Source of the DNA: DATKRB01 sp035532415
GTDB lineage: Bacteria > Actinomycetota > Acidimicrobiia > Acidimicrobiales > RAAP-2
Assembly: GCA_035532415.1 (NCBI GenBank)
Contig: DATKRB010000048.1
Location: forward strand, 51,259-115,258
Reading direction: 5' to 3'
DNA: 64,000 bases
Of this stretch, positions 34,481-42,476 are shown in pieces (positions within the stretch are counted from its first letter, which is position 1; every line of letters starts with the position of its first letter). Below the pieces are notes generated by a model that had not been told where the DNA came from, made no database searches, and saw only the letters and a program-made list of their open reading frames with translations. Position numbers and translations under genes: made by a program.

Positions 34481-34771
34481 TTAGAACGACGCCGTGGTGG
34501 CCAACGCCACCGCGGGCGTGCCCCGGTAGGCGGGGCCGTCCTCGCGCAGCTGGGTCACCGAGGTGGTGACGGTGGCCAGCCGGGTCTCCACCCGGCGACC
34601 ACCGCGAGCCCGCCGGGCGAGCTGCTCGACGTCGTCGAGCACGAAGAGGCTCCGCCGTCCGTCCGGGGACCGGTGCGAGTCGAGCAGGCCCCTGCTCACG
34701 TAGGCATAAAGGGTCGCCAGCTTCACCCCGAGGCGCCGGGCCGCCTCGTCGCTGTCGAGCATGCGGGGCAC
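34481..34771 (-). CDS. HTH N-terminal part of split citrate synthase-like protein
   Basis: 96 aa: a MerR-like helix-turn-helix (DSDEAARRLGVKLATLYAYV, SHRSPDGRRSLFVLDDV) followed by the citrate synthase N-terminal strand VTQLREDGPAYRGTPAVALATTASF and then TAA. In intact family members the text continues as an acidic residue and then the sequence that here begins the next frame. A leaderless TAGGGT box sits 6 nt before the GTG at 34771, so the gene still has a plausible promoter. Confidence 0.75.
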   Translation of the reverse strand: MPRMLDSDEAARRLGVKLATLYAYVSRGLLDSHRSPDGRRSLFVLDDVEQLARRARGGRRVETRLATVTTSVTQLREDGPAYRGTPAVALATTASF

Positions 34772-34783
34772 CCGCCCACCCTA
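34769..34783 (-). promoter_or_regulatory. Leaderless-type -10 box before the split citrate synthase gene
   Basis: Minus-strand TAGGGT (34783-34778), 6 nt, GTG at 34771. Confidence 0.45.
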
Positions 34784-34943
34784 GTGACGTTCGCTCGATC
34801 TGACATTGACTTGATCAATGTTTACAACCCCCTCGAACCGGCCCATCATTGGCAACGGAGCCAGACGGGCACGGGACCCGGCACGGGCCGGGCGACGGAT
34901 CGGGCCCGGAGCGCGGATCGGCTCCGGAACGGGAGGTTCGGGA

Positions 34944-36110
34944 ATGGTGCAGCTTCAATCGAACGGCGGCGGCGGACCGGCGCCGGCCGGTCTTGCCGGG
35001 GTCGTCGTCGCCGACACCGGCATCGGTGACGTCCGGGGGATGGAGGGCTTCTACCACTACCGGCAGTACTCGGCGGTGGAGCTGGCGGCCTCCCGATCCT
35101 TTGAGGACGTCTGGCACCTGATGGTGGAGGGCGAGCTGCCCGACGGAGCCCAGGCGGCGGAATTCGGGCGCCGTATCGCAGCCCTGCGGTCGCTCCCGAC
35201 CTCGCTGGCGGGCCTCCTCCCCGACCTGGCCCGCCTGGGCTCCCCGCTCGACGCCCTTCGCAGCGGGGTCTCCGTGCTCGGAGCGGAGCTGGGCTGGCCT
35301 CCCACCCACGACGTCGACGCCGCCACGCTCCGCTCGGAGACCCTGCGGCTCTGCGCTGTCGTCCCGACGATCCTGGCGTCCGCCCATCGGTCGGCGAGCG
35401 GGCTGCCACCGGTCCCCCCGCGAGAGGACCTGGCCTACGCCGCCAATTACCTCTGGATGCTGACCGGTGTGGAGCCTGCGGCGGAGCGGGCGCGCGCGCT
35501 CGAGCGGTACCTGATCGTGACGATGGACCACGGGTTCAATTCCTCGACCTTCACCGCCCGGGTCATCGCGTCCACCGGGGCCGACCTGGCTGCGGCGGTC
35601 TGCGGCGCCATCGGGGCTCTCTCGGGCCCGCTGCACGGCGGGGCACCGAGCCGCGCCCTGGCCATGCTCGACGAGATCGGGTCGCCCGAGCGTGCCGAGG
35701 CGTGGATCCGTCGGGCGGTCGAGCACGGTGACCGGATCATGGGATTCGGGCACCGCGTCTACAAGACCGACGACCCCCGGGCCCTCTTCCTGCGGGACGT
35801 GGCCCGCGGGCTCGGCGGCCCCCTGGTCGATTTCGCCCTGCAGGTCGAGCGGACCGTCGTCGACGTCCTGGCCGACGTGAAGCCGGGTCGCCACCTCTAC
35901 ACGAACGTGGAGTTTTACGCCGGGGTCGTGATGGACGCCTGCGGCATCAGCCGGGACATGTTCACCCCGACCTTCGCCGCCAGTCGCTCCGTCGGATGGT
36001 CCGCCAACGTCCTCGAGCAGGCCGCGGACAACAAGCTCATCCGACCCGCCGCCCGATACGTGGGTCCCCCACCGCCCCAGCCGGTTCCCCCGGCGCCCCG
36101 GCCGGGCTGA
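34944..36110 (+). CDS. Citrate synthase (citrate synthase 2 / CitA type)
   Basis: 388 aa, complete. Active-site regions are GPLHGGAPSRALAML, IMGFGHRVYKTDDPRA (His) and YTNVEFYAGVVMDACGI, where the family Asp is Glu, as I recall for actinobacterial CitA-type enzymes. It condenses oxaloacetate with acetyl-CoA or a similar acyl-CoA. ATG 34944 is chosen because GGGAGG lies 7 nt upstream; an ATG at 34818 would add 42 Arg/Gly-rich residues. It is divergent from the split paralogue. Confidence 0.9.
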   Translation: MVQLQSNGGGGPAPAGLAGVVVADTGIGDVRGMEGFYHYRQYSAVELAASRSFEDVWHLMVEGELPDGAQAAEFGRRIAALRSLPTSLAGLLPDLARLGSPLDALRSGVSVLGAELGWPPTHDVDAATLRSETLRLCAVVPTILASAHRSASGLPPVPPREDLAYAANYLWMLTGVEPAAERARALERYLIVTMDHGFNSSTFTARVIASTGADLAAAVCGAIGALSGPLHGGAPSRALAMLDEIGSPERAEAWIRRAVEHGDRIMGFGHRVYKTDDPRALFLRDVARGLGGPLVDFALQVERTVVDVLADVKPGRHLYTNVEFYAGVVMDACGISRDMFTPTFAASRSVGWSANVLEQAADNKLIRPAARYVGPPPPQPVPPAPRPG

Positions 36111-36127
36111 ACTCCGGTGCGACCCGC

Positions 36128-36958
36128 CTACCGGTCGAGGGGACAGTCGTCGGTCATCGCACCGACGGGCGGACGGCCGGGATCGTGCAGCACCGGCACG
36201 TCCTCGCGGCTCCGGCTCGGATAGTCCGGTTCGACGACGGCACCGACGGGCACCTGCACCACGCGGACCTCCGGCCGCGAGGGGAAGAGCGTGACCAGCG
36301 GACTGCCGGCGGCGTCGACCACCGTCGACTCGCCACAGTACCGCCGGCCCGACTCGTCACCGACCCGGTTCACGTACACGTGCGGCACCCGGTTCTCGAT
36401 GGCTCGGGCCCGGACGAGAACGGTATGCTCCTCCGCGTCGCGGTCCTCGGTGGCGGCGATCGTGACCAACAGGTCGATGCCCGTCCTGGCGACCGCACGC
36501 GCCGCCTCGGGAAACGCGAGGTCCCCGGCCATGAGCGGCGCCACCCGGAGCCCGCCCAACGACACCACGGCAAACGACGACCCCGGGCTCATGTGCCGCT
36601 GCTCGTCCTCGGCCAGATGGACCTTGCGGTAGATCCCGGCGATCTCGCCATCCTCGTCGACGCACAACGCGGTGTCCGAGGGGAGACCGAACGAGCGCTC
36701 GGCGACCCCCACGATGACGGCCGTGTGCGAGCGCCGCGCAGAGTCGCGGATCCGCTGGACCACCCGCGACCCGAGCGGCACGGCGCTCTCCCGGACGAAG
36801 CTCAGGCTGTTCCCGTTGAGGAAGAGCTCCGGGAAGACGGCGATATCGACGTCCACGTGCTCGGCCAGCAGCTCCCCGACCAGATGCGCGCTCGAGATGA
36901 CGTCGTTCGTCGCCGGCTGCAGCTGCGCCAGGAGGACGGCGGCCGGATGCTCACCCAT
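36128..36958 (-). CDS. Nitrilase-superfamily protein lacking the catalytic Cys
   Basis: 276 aa with the carbon-nitrogen hydrolase fold. The Glu (FPELFLNG, residue 44) and Lys (YRKVHL, residue 112) of the Glu-Lys-Cys triad are present, but the third motif reads PLMAGDLAFPE, putting Ala144 where the nucleophilic Cys belongs. ATG 36958 is followed by MGEHPAAVLLAQLQPA. It converges on the citrate synthase gene with a 17-nt gap. It may be a binding or regulatory pseudoenzyme, since the rest of the fold looks intact. Confidence 0.82.
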   Translation of the reverse strand: MGEHPAAVLLAQLQPATNDVISSAHLVGELLAEHVDVDIAVFPELFLNGNSLSFVRESAVPLGSRVVQRIRDSARRSHTAVIVGVAERSFGLPSDTALCVDEDGEIAGIYRKVHLAEDEQRHMSPGSSFAVVSLGGLRVAPLMAGDLAFPEAARAVARTGIDLLVTIAATEDRDAEEHTVLVRARAIENRVPHVYVNRVGDESGRRYCGESTVVDAAGSPLVTLFPSRPEVRVVQVPVGAVVEPDYPSRSREDVPVLHDPGRPPVGAMTDDCPLDR

Positions 36959-37062
36959 GTGTCGCTCGCTTTCACGCCCCCCGGGCACAGTAGAGCCCCT
37001 GCAAGGGGCGCGCGGGGATCCCGGATCCCCCACCGGCGATTCCCGATGGGGTTCGGCACCGC

Positions 37063-37461
37063 CTACGGGAGCCGGCGGACGATCGCCGTGGACCGTTCGG
37101 GGTGCTCTGGGTCGAGATGCACCTCCACGTCGTCACCGCCTGGCGGGTCGCCCGGCCCCTCCCGCTCGACGACGACCTCCTCGCCGCGCCGCCCGTAGAC
37201 GGCTTCGGCCAGGCCCAGCATCGCCGAACCGAGCACCCGCCCTCCGCGTGAGGCGGCCAACCGGCCCGCCGACCGCCACACGGGCGGCTGCGGATCGGCC
37301 TCCTCGGGGTCGTCGGTGGCGCGCAACCAGTTCAGCCACTGCTCGTCGGTCCACTCCTCGGCGTCGGCGGGAGGTGCATCCGGAACCAGGTCGCCGGCCT
37401 GCGACGAAGTCGCCGACCCGGGTCGCTCGGGATCTCCGTCGCGCTCTGGCGGCAAGACCAT
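37063..37461 (-). CDS. Hypothetical acidic protein
   Basis: 132 aa, no family recognised. It has an Asp/Glu/Pro-rich first half with WTDEQWLNWLRATDD and a more basic middle (VLGSAMLGLAEAVYGRR). No membrane segment or cysteine cluster is seen. ATG 37461 is preceded by TACCGT with an 8-nt spacer. It diverges from the CDF-like membrane gene. Confidence 0.65.
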   Translation of the reverse strand: MVLPPERDGDPERPGSATSSQAGDLVPDAPPADAEEWTDEQWLNWLRATDDPEEADPQPPVWRSAGRLAASRGGRVLGSAMLGLAEAVYGRRGEEVVVEREGPGDPPGGDDVEVHLDPEHPERSTAIVRRLP

Positions 37462-37559
37462 CGTCTCCAACGGTACCGCCGCCGACAATCGGCGAGCAGT
37501 CACCCGCCTGCTGACGGTCCGGGCGATCGGAGGCGGAGCCGGCCTGCGAAACTGGGGGC

Positions 37560-38156
37560 GTGACGACCGCACGGGACAGAAGTGCCCCGGTGCAGCTTCT
37601 CGCCCGCGGTCGGCATCTCGAGCTGGCGACCCTGGGCTGGAACGTGGTCGGCGTTGTCGTACTGGCGGTCGCGGCCATCGGGGCCCGCTCGACCGCGCTG
37701 GGTGGCTTCGGCCTCGACAGCCTCATCGAGATCGGGGCGTCGACGGTCGTGCTCTGGGAGCTCGCCGGCGGCGACCGGGGCAGGCAGCGGAGAGCCCTGC
37801 AGCTGATCGGGGCGGCCTTCGTGGGTCTGGCCGGCTATCTGGCCGCGCAGAGCACGGTGGTGCTCGTGCTCGGGTTCCATGCCCGGCACAGCGTGCCGGG
37901 CATCGTATGGACCGCGATGACCGCCGCGATCATGTTCGCTCTCGCTGCAGGAAAAGCCAGGACCGGGGCGGCATTGGGCAACCCGGTCCTCCGGGCCGAG
38001 GGTCGCATCACGATGATCGACGGCATCCTGGCCACCGCCGTCCTCCTCGGCCTGGCGTTGAACGCCTCGCTCGGATGGTGGTGGGCCGACCCCGTGGCCG
38101 GCTACGTGCTCGTCTACTACGCCGTCCGGGAGGCCCGCGGGGCACTCGCCCGTTGA
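37560..38156 (+). CDS. Cation-diffusion-facilitator-like membrane protein
   Basis: 198 aa with about five to six transmembrane helices. GARSTALGGFGLDSLIEIGAS and ITMIDGILATAVLLGLALN resemble helices II and V of cation efflux proteins, with Asp at both metal-site positions. The cytoplasmic C-terminal domain of true CDF transporters is absent, so transport is uncertain. GTG 37560. Confidence 0.75.
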   Translation: MTTARDRSAPVQLLARGRHLELATLGWNVVGVVVLAVAAIGARSTALGGFGLDSLIEIGASTVVLWELAGGDRGRQRRALQLIGAAFVGLAGYLAAQSTVVLVLGFHARHSVPGIVWTAMTAAIMFALAAGKARTGAALGNPVLRAEGRITMIDGILATAVLLGLALNASLGWWWADPVAGYVLVYYAVREARGALAR

Positions 38157-38221
38157 CGGCCGGGCGATCGCCGGCGCCGCGGTGCGTGCGGGCCCCCGGT
38201 GGCCCCCTGGACGGAGGTCCC

Positions 38222-38686
38222 TCAGGCGGTGGGCGGCGTGCCCGACGGCGTGGGGATCTCCTCCGCCGTCGTGAATACGACCGTCGTGTCCCTGCGGGCG
38301 ATGCGCCACCCGTCCGGTGCCCTGACGAGAGCGTCGCGGTACTCGACGAGCATGTTCGGGACCGTGCCCGGAGCGGGAACGGCGGTCGTTCCACGCACCT
38401 CGTACACGGTGGTCTGGGAGAAGGCGCTCGCGTGGTCCCGATCGACCACCTCAACGAGGATCCCGCCGTTCACGTGACGGAGGACCCGGTCGGCCGGCTG
38501 CGCTCGCATGAAGTCGCGGATGGCGGCATGCCCTCGCAGCGGCGGAACGTGAGGCCGTTGCCAGACGGCGTCCTCGGTGAAGAGCGACACGAACAGGTTG
38601 ACGTCCCACTCGTCGACCGCCATGGCGTAGCGGGTGATGAGATCGGAACAGGCCGACTTCACCAGCAACTCCTCGAGACCGTCCAT
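38222..38686 (-). CDS. SnoaL-like (NTF2-fold) protein
   Basis: 154 aa with a cone-shaped NTF2-like fold: LVKSACSDLITRYAMAVDEWD, VSLFTEDAVWQRP, GHAAIRDFM and the C-terminal APDGWRIARRDTTVVF. The family includes isomerases, hydrolases and dehydratases acting on steroid or polyketide rings, which suits the catabolic genes that follow. TAGTTT lies 8 nt before the ATG. Confidence 0.82.
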   Translation of the reverse strand: MDGLEELLVKSACSDLITRYAMAVDEWDVNLFVSLFTEDAVWQRPHVPPLRGHAAIRDFMRAQPADRVLRHVNGGILVEVVDRDHASAFSQTTVYEVRGTTAVPAPGTVPNMLVEYRDALVRAPDGWRIARRDTTVVFTTAEEIPTPSGTPPTA

Positions 38687-38796
38687 CGGCGCCGAAACTA
38701 GCCGAGGGGTGCGGGTGGGCCGGGCCGGGTGCCGGTCCCGGAGATAGAGTCCACCGGGGCCGGCCGGGCCTTGCCGGTGTCCGACGGGGAGGCGAC

Positions 38797-39690
38797 GTGA
38801 AGTTCAGCATCGAGATGTCCGTGCGCGGCGAGGCTGCGGAGCCGGCGGCGATCGTGGCGACCGCCCGGGCGGCGGAGCGGGCGGGGTTCAGCATGCTCGG
38901 CTACACGGATCACCCGGCGCCGTCGCGCAAGTGGCTCGAAGGCGGGGGGCATTCGACGTTCGACCCCTTCGCCGGTCTGTGCTTCCTCGCGGCGGTGACC
39001 GAGCGGGTCGGGCTGATGACCTACCTGGCGGTCCTGCCCTACCGGAACCCCCTGCTGCTGGCCAAGTCGGTGGCCACCGTCGACCGGCTTTCCGGCGGCC
39101 GTTTCACGATGGTGGCCGGCACCGGCTACCTGCGATCGGAGTTCAGTGCGCTCGGCCGCTCCTTTGAGAACCGCAACGAGCTCTTTGACGAGGCGGTGGA
39201 CGTGATCCGCAACGTCTACCGCGATCGCGAGTTCGTGCACGAAGGCCGTGACTTCACCGCCCGGGGGGTCACGTACGATCCCGCGCCGGTGCAGCTCCCC
39301 CACCCCCCGATCTGGATCGGGGGGAGCAGCAAGGCCAGCCGGAAGCGGGTCGCCCGGTTCGGCGACGGATGGGCCCCGCTCATGAACAGCGAGGCGTTCG
39401 CCGCGACGGTTCGCTCGGCACCCCTGGTGACCTTGGACGACCTGGCCCGGAGCGTCGACGACCTCCGGGCACTGCTCGAGGCGGAGGGCCGCGACCCGTT
39501 GGGGATCAGCATTCAGGTGGACGGGCTGGGCTCCGTGGACGGTCCGGTCGACGCCACGTTGGAACGGGCGGCGGCACTGGAGGCACTGGGGGTCACCCAC
39601 GCCGTCGTCCGGCCTCCCGACGGCCCGACCGGCCAGGTGGTCGAGGCGATGGAGGCATTCGGTTCGGCCGTCATCGCCGGCTCCGCCTGA
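38797..39690 (+). CDS. LLM-class flavin/F420-dependent oxidoreductase
   Basis: TIM-barrel luciferase-like oxidoreductase, 297 aa. Recognisable blocks are ERAGFSMLGYTDHPAPSRKW, LMTYLAVLPYRNPLLLAKSV, GTGYLRSEFSALG and PPIWIGGSSKASRKRVARFGDGWAP. Use of F420 rather than FMN is inferred from the actinobacterial context. GTG 38797 has GGGGAGG upstream. It is closely related to the gene at 56967-57878. Confidence 0.88.
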   Translation: MKFSIEMSVRGEAAEPAAIVATARAAERAGFSMLGYTDHPAPSRKWLEGGGHSTFDPFAGLCFLAAVTERVGLMTYLAVLPYRNPLLLAKSVATVDRLSGGRFTMVAGTGYLRSEFSALGRSFENRNELFDEAVDVIRNVYRDREFVHEGRDFTARGVTYDPAPVQLPHPPIWIGGSSKASRKRVARFGDGWAPLMNSEAFAATVRSAPLVTLDDLARSVDDLRALLEAEGRDPLGISIQVDGLGSVDGPVDATLERAAALEALGVTHAVVRPPDGPTGQVVEAMEAFGSAVIAGSA

Positions 39691-39713
39691 TCCGCGCCGG
39701 GGAGGTGAGGAAC

Positions 39714-40649
39714 GTGACGAGGAAGGAGATCGCTGACGTGGCCGGAATGTGCGACGGACGGGTGTGCATCGTGACCGGCTCCGGCCGGGGCATCGGACGC
39801 GAGCATGCCCTTGCCCTGGCCCGCGAGGGCGCCAGGGTGGTGGTGAACGACGTCGGGAGGAACCTCGACGGCTCCCCCGCCGGCCAGACGCCGGCGGACG
39901 ACGTGGTGGGCGAGATCAGGGCTGCCGGTGGTACCGCGACGGCGAACCACGACGACGTCGCCACCTGGCAGGGGGCCGAGACGCTCGTCGCGGCGGCAGT
40001 CGAGACCTACGGGGGGCTCGACGTCCTCATCAACAACGCGGGGATCGTGCGCGACCGCATGCTCGTGAACATGAGCGAGGAGGAGTGGGACTCGGTCGTC
40101 GACGTCCACCTGAAGGGCACGTTCCTGCCAACCCGCCTGGCGGCCGCGTACTGGCGTGAGAGGTCCAAGGCCGGCGAGCCCGTGGATGCGCGGGTGATCA
40201 ACACGACGTCGGTGTCCGGCATTTACGGGAATCCCGGTCAATCCAACTACGGGGCGGCCAAGATGGGGATCGCCGGGTTCACGATCATCGTCGCCCAGGA
40301 GCTCGCCCGGTACGGGGTCACGGTAAACGCGCTCGCGCCGGTTGCACTGACCCGGATGACGGAAGGACTGCGCGAGCTCACCGAGGAGGAAAGAGCGGTC
40401 CGGGCCCCGTCGTGGGTCTCCCCGGTCGCCGTCTGGCTGGCGTCGGTGCAGTCGGGCGACATCACGGGCCGGGTGTTCGAGGTCTCGGGACAGGTGCTCG
40501 CCATCGCCGAGGGCTGGCACCGGGGCCCGAGAACGACGCCCGTGGCGGATCCGTGGAACGTCGACCAGGTCGCGCGTGAGCTGCTCGGCCGGGCCCGCCC
40601 GAACGCCGACGGCATGGGGGACGATCCTCCGGGCTGGTCGGGGCCGTAG
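39714..40649 (+). CDS. SDR-family dehydrogenase (MFE-2-like 3-hydroxyacyl-CoA type)
   Basis: 311 aa. The cofactor loop is VTGSGRGIGREHALALAREG, then VVVNDVGRNLDGS as in peroxisomal-MFE-2-like enzymes; NNAG and the catalytic SNYGAAK follow. It probably oxidises a 3-hydroxyacyl-CoA or ring alcohol. The start is ambiguous among GTG 39714 (GGGGAGGTGAGG upstream), GTG 39738 (AAGGAG upstream) and ATG 39747. It follows the LLM gene by 23 nt. Confidence 0.88.
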   Translation: MTRKEIADVAGMCDGRVCIVTGSGRGIGREHALALAREGARVVVNDVGRNLDGSPAGQTPADDVVGEIRAAGGTATANHDDVATWQGAETLVAAAVETYGGLDVLINNAGIVRDRMLVNMSEEEWDSVVDVHLKGTFLPTRLAAAYWRERSKAGEPVDARVINTTSVSGIYGNPGQSNYGAAKMGIAGFTIIVAQELARYGVTVNALAPVALTRMTEGLRELTEEERAVRAPSWVSPVAVWLASVQSGDITGRVFEVSGQVLAIAEGWHRGPRTTPVADPWNVDQVARELLGRARPNADGMGDDPPGWSGP

Positions 40650-40655
40650 GCCGAC

Positions 40656-40742
40656 CGGCCACCCGGCCACCCGGCCACCCGGTCAGTCGGTCGGTCGGTC
40701 ACCCGGTCACCCGGTCGGTCGGTCGGTCGGTCGGTCGACGGG
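40656..40742. repeat. Low-complexity CCGGCCAC / GGTC repeat tract
   Basis: A tract of about 87 bp built from CCGGCCAC, CCGGTCAC and runs of GGTC/GGTCG, in the gap between the SDR gene and the hydrolase gene. It is prone to slippage; no gene or clear hairpin is contained in it. Confidence 0.85.
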
Positions 40743-40794
40743 TGATCTCGTATCCCTACACCGGTACATATCCCTGCTACGAAAGGAGACCTCG

Positions 40795-41418
40795 GTGCCC
40801 ATCGATCTCGAAGAGATGCTGGCCCCCGGTTCGGCCGCTGTCCTGACCATGGAGGTCCAACGCAGTGTCGTCGGCGACCTGTCGATGCTGCCCGACCTGA
40901 AGGACGCGGCGGCGAAGGTGGGGCTCCTCGACCATATCGGCCAACTCCTGGGGGGAGCTCGGTCGACCGGCGTCCCGGTCGTGCACTGCACGGTAGGAGC
41001 GGACGCGGTGCCGTCCGCCCCACCCAACTACCCCGGGGCCTCGGCACTCGCCAAGCGTCGGGAGTCGCCCGAGGTCCGGGCCGCCGGAAGCGAGGCGGTC
41101 GACGGGGTGGACCGCCGATCGGATCTGGTCGTGGAACGTCACCACGGGGTCTCGCCCTTCACCGGAACAGAGCTCGATTCCGTGCTGCGCCGGCTGGGCG
41201 CCCGCACCGTGGTGGCCTGCGGCGTGTCGTTGAACGTGGGGATCGTCGGCCTAACCGTCGAAGCCGTGAGCCTCGGCTACCGGGTCGTCGTCGCGACCGA
41301 TGCCGTGGTGGGTGTCCCGGTGGAGTATGGCCAAGCGGTCCTGAACAACACCCTGCCGTTCCTGGCCACCCGCCTCACCGTGGCGGAGCTGTGCGCGATC
41401 TGGGCGACGCTCCGATAG
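40795..41418 (+). CDS. Isochorismatase-fold hydrolase-like protein without catalytic Cys
   Basis: 207 aa. The fold is clear from VLTMEVQRSVVGD, GVPVVHCTVG, HHGVSPFTGTELDSVL and VACGVSLNVGIVGLTVEA. At the three catalytic positions Asp is Glu20, Lys is Arg115 and Cys is Gly149; true isochorismatases also have Gly at the third place. GTG 40795 has AAGGAG 8 nt upstream. Its substrate is unknown; the surrounding genes suggest a catabolic role. Confidence 0.82.
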   Translation: MPIDLEEMLAPGSAAVLTMEVQRSVVGDLSMLPDLKDAAAKVGLLDHIGQLLGGARSTGVPVVHCTVGADAVPSAPPNYPGASALAKRRESPEVRAAGSEAVDGVDRRSDLVVERHHGVSPFTGTELDSVLRRLGARTVVACGVSLNVGIVGLTVEAVSLGYRVVVATDAVVGVPVEYGQAVLNNTLPFLATRLTVAELCAIWATLR

Positions 41419-41472
41419 GGGAGCTCGGCCCGCGGTCCTCCGATCAGGACGAAGATCACGCTCGACAGCGAC

Positions 41473-42333
41473 TCAGCCGATGCCGGCGTCGACCACGAGC
41501 CGGGCGGCCGAGGCGGTCGCCTCGAGCCAGTCTGCTCGCCTGCGGCCCTTCGTGAGCATCGCGATCGGCACGATGACGGCGTCGTAGCCCGCGTCGGCCA
41601 ACCTGTGCAACACGGCAGGTTGCCGGACGGGCCCGACCACCGCGGTGGCGAATGCCGTGCCCGGCGCCGGGGTGGTTCGGCGGAGGTCGAGCACCGTGTG
41701 AAGGTCGGCGATCGCCTGGTCGACGTCGTGGTATGCGCAGATCCAGCCATCCTGGGACACGGCGCGTCTCATGGCCGCAGGCGAGTTGCCGCCGATCCAG
41801 ATCGGGATGGGGACAGCGGGGGCCGGCACCATCTGCACCGGCCCGAAGCGGTAGTACGGACCGGAATGCTCGACCATCCCGCCCGTCCAGAGCCGGCGCA
41901 GCACCACGGTGAGCTCGTCGAGCCGGCGGCCGCGGCTCGCGAAGTCCTCGCCCACCGCCTCGAACTCCTCCCTCATCCACCCCGCCCCGAGCCCGCAGAC
42001 GACGCGGTCGTGGGAGAGAGCAGCGGCAGTCGACACGGCCTTCGCCAGAACGATGGGTTGGCGCAAGGGCCCGACGAAGACGCCCGTGCCGAGCCGGAGG
42101 CGGGTGGTCGCTCCGGCCATGGCCCCGATGGCGACCCACGAGTCGGGCCACGGCGTTGACGGCTCCCACACCACGGTTCCGTCGTCGCTGTAGGGATACG
42201 AGGAATCGACGCGCGCCGGCAACACCAGGTGGTCGGGCATCGAGACCCCGGCGATGCCGGCCGCCTCGCAGGCCTGGGCGACGTCCACCAGATCGGGCGC
42301 GTCGACGAAGCTCAGGCCCAACCACAGTTCCAT
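41473..42333 (-). CDS. LLM-class flavin/F420-dependent oxidoreductase
   Basis: 286 aa. Features are LVDVAQACEAAGIAGVSMPDHL, RLRLGTGVFVGPLRQPIVLAK, VCGLGAGWMREEFEAVG and IPIWIGGNSPAAMRRA. It belongs to a different LLM subgroup from the two other LLM genes here. ATG 42333 has GAGGTGACG upstream; the frame extends to 42438 without similarity. It diverges from the acyl-CoA synthetase. Confidence 0.87.
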   Translation of the reverse strand: MELWLGLSFVDAPDLVDVAQACEAAGIAGVSMPDHLVLPARVDSSYPYSDDGTVVWEPSTPWPDSWVAIGAMAGATTRLRLGTGVFVGPLRQPIVLAKAVSTAAALSHDRVVCGLGAGWMREEFEAVGEDFASRGRRLDELTVVLRRLWTGGMVEHSGPYYRFGPVQMVPAPAVPIPIWIGGNSPAAMRRAVSQDGWICAYHDVDQAIADLHTVLDLRRTTPAPGTAFATAVVGPVRQPAVLHRLADAGYDAVIVPIAMLTKGRRRADWLEATASAARLVVDAGIG

Positions 42334-42460
42334 CGTCACCTCGGTGGCTCCGCCGCCCGGGTCGGGGTCGGCGCGCCTGCGAAGGTAGCAGCCGTCGATG
42401 CGGGTCCGAAAGGACGCGCCGTCCCCGTTCCGGAGCAAAGGCGCGGAGGGTCGGGTCGGC

Positions 42461-42476
42461 TAGCCTCGCCGCCGTG
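42461..42476 (+). promoter_or_regulatory. Leaderless-type -10 box before the acyl-CoA synthetase
   Basis: TAGCCT (42461-42466), 7 nt, GTG at 42474. Confidence 0.5.

Noticed and set aside
34818..34943. Citrate synthase start at ATG 34818
   Set aside because: The extra 42 residues are Arg/Gly-rich with no family similarity, and a good ribosome-binding site precedes the ATG at 34944.
40656..40742. CRISPR array
   Set aside because: The repeats are 4-8 bp simple sequence with no unique spacers, and no cas genes are present. The 15-bp array at 28979-29037 was rejected as CRISPR for the same reason.
41435..41450. Hairpin GTCCT-CCGATC-AGGAC between the isochorismatase-like and LLM genes
   Set aside because: Only a 5-bp stem with no T tract; too weak to call a terminator.
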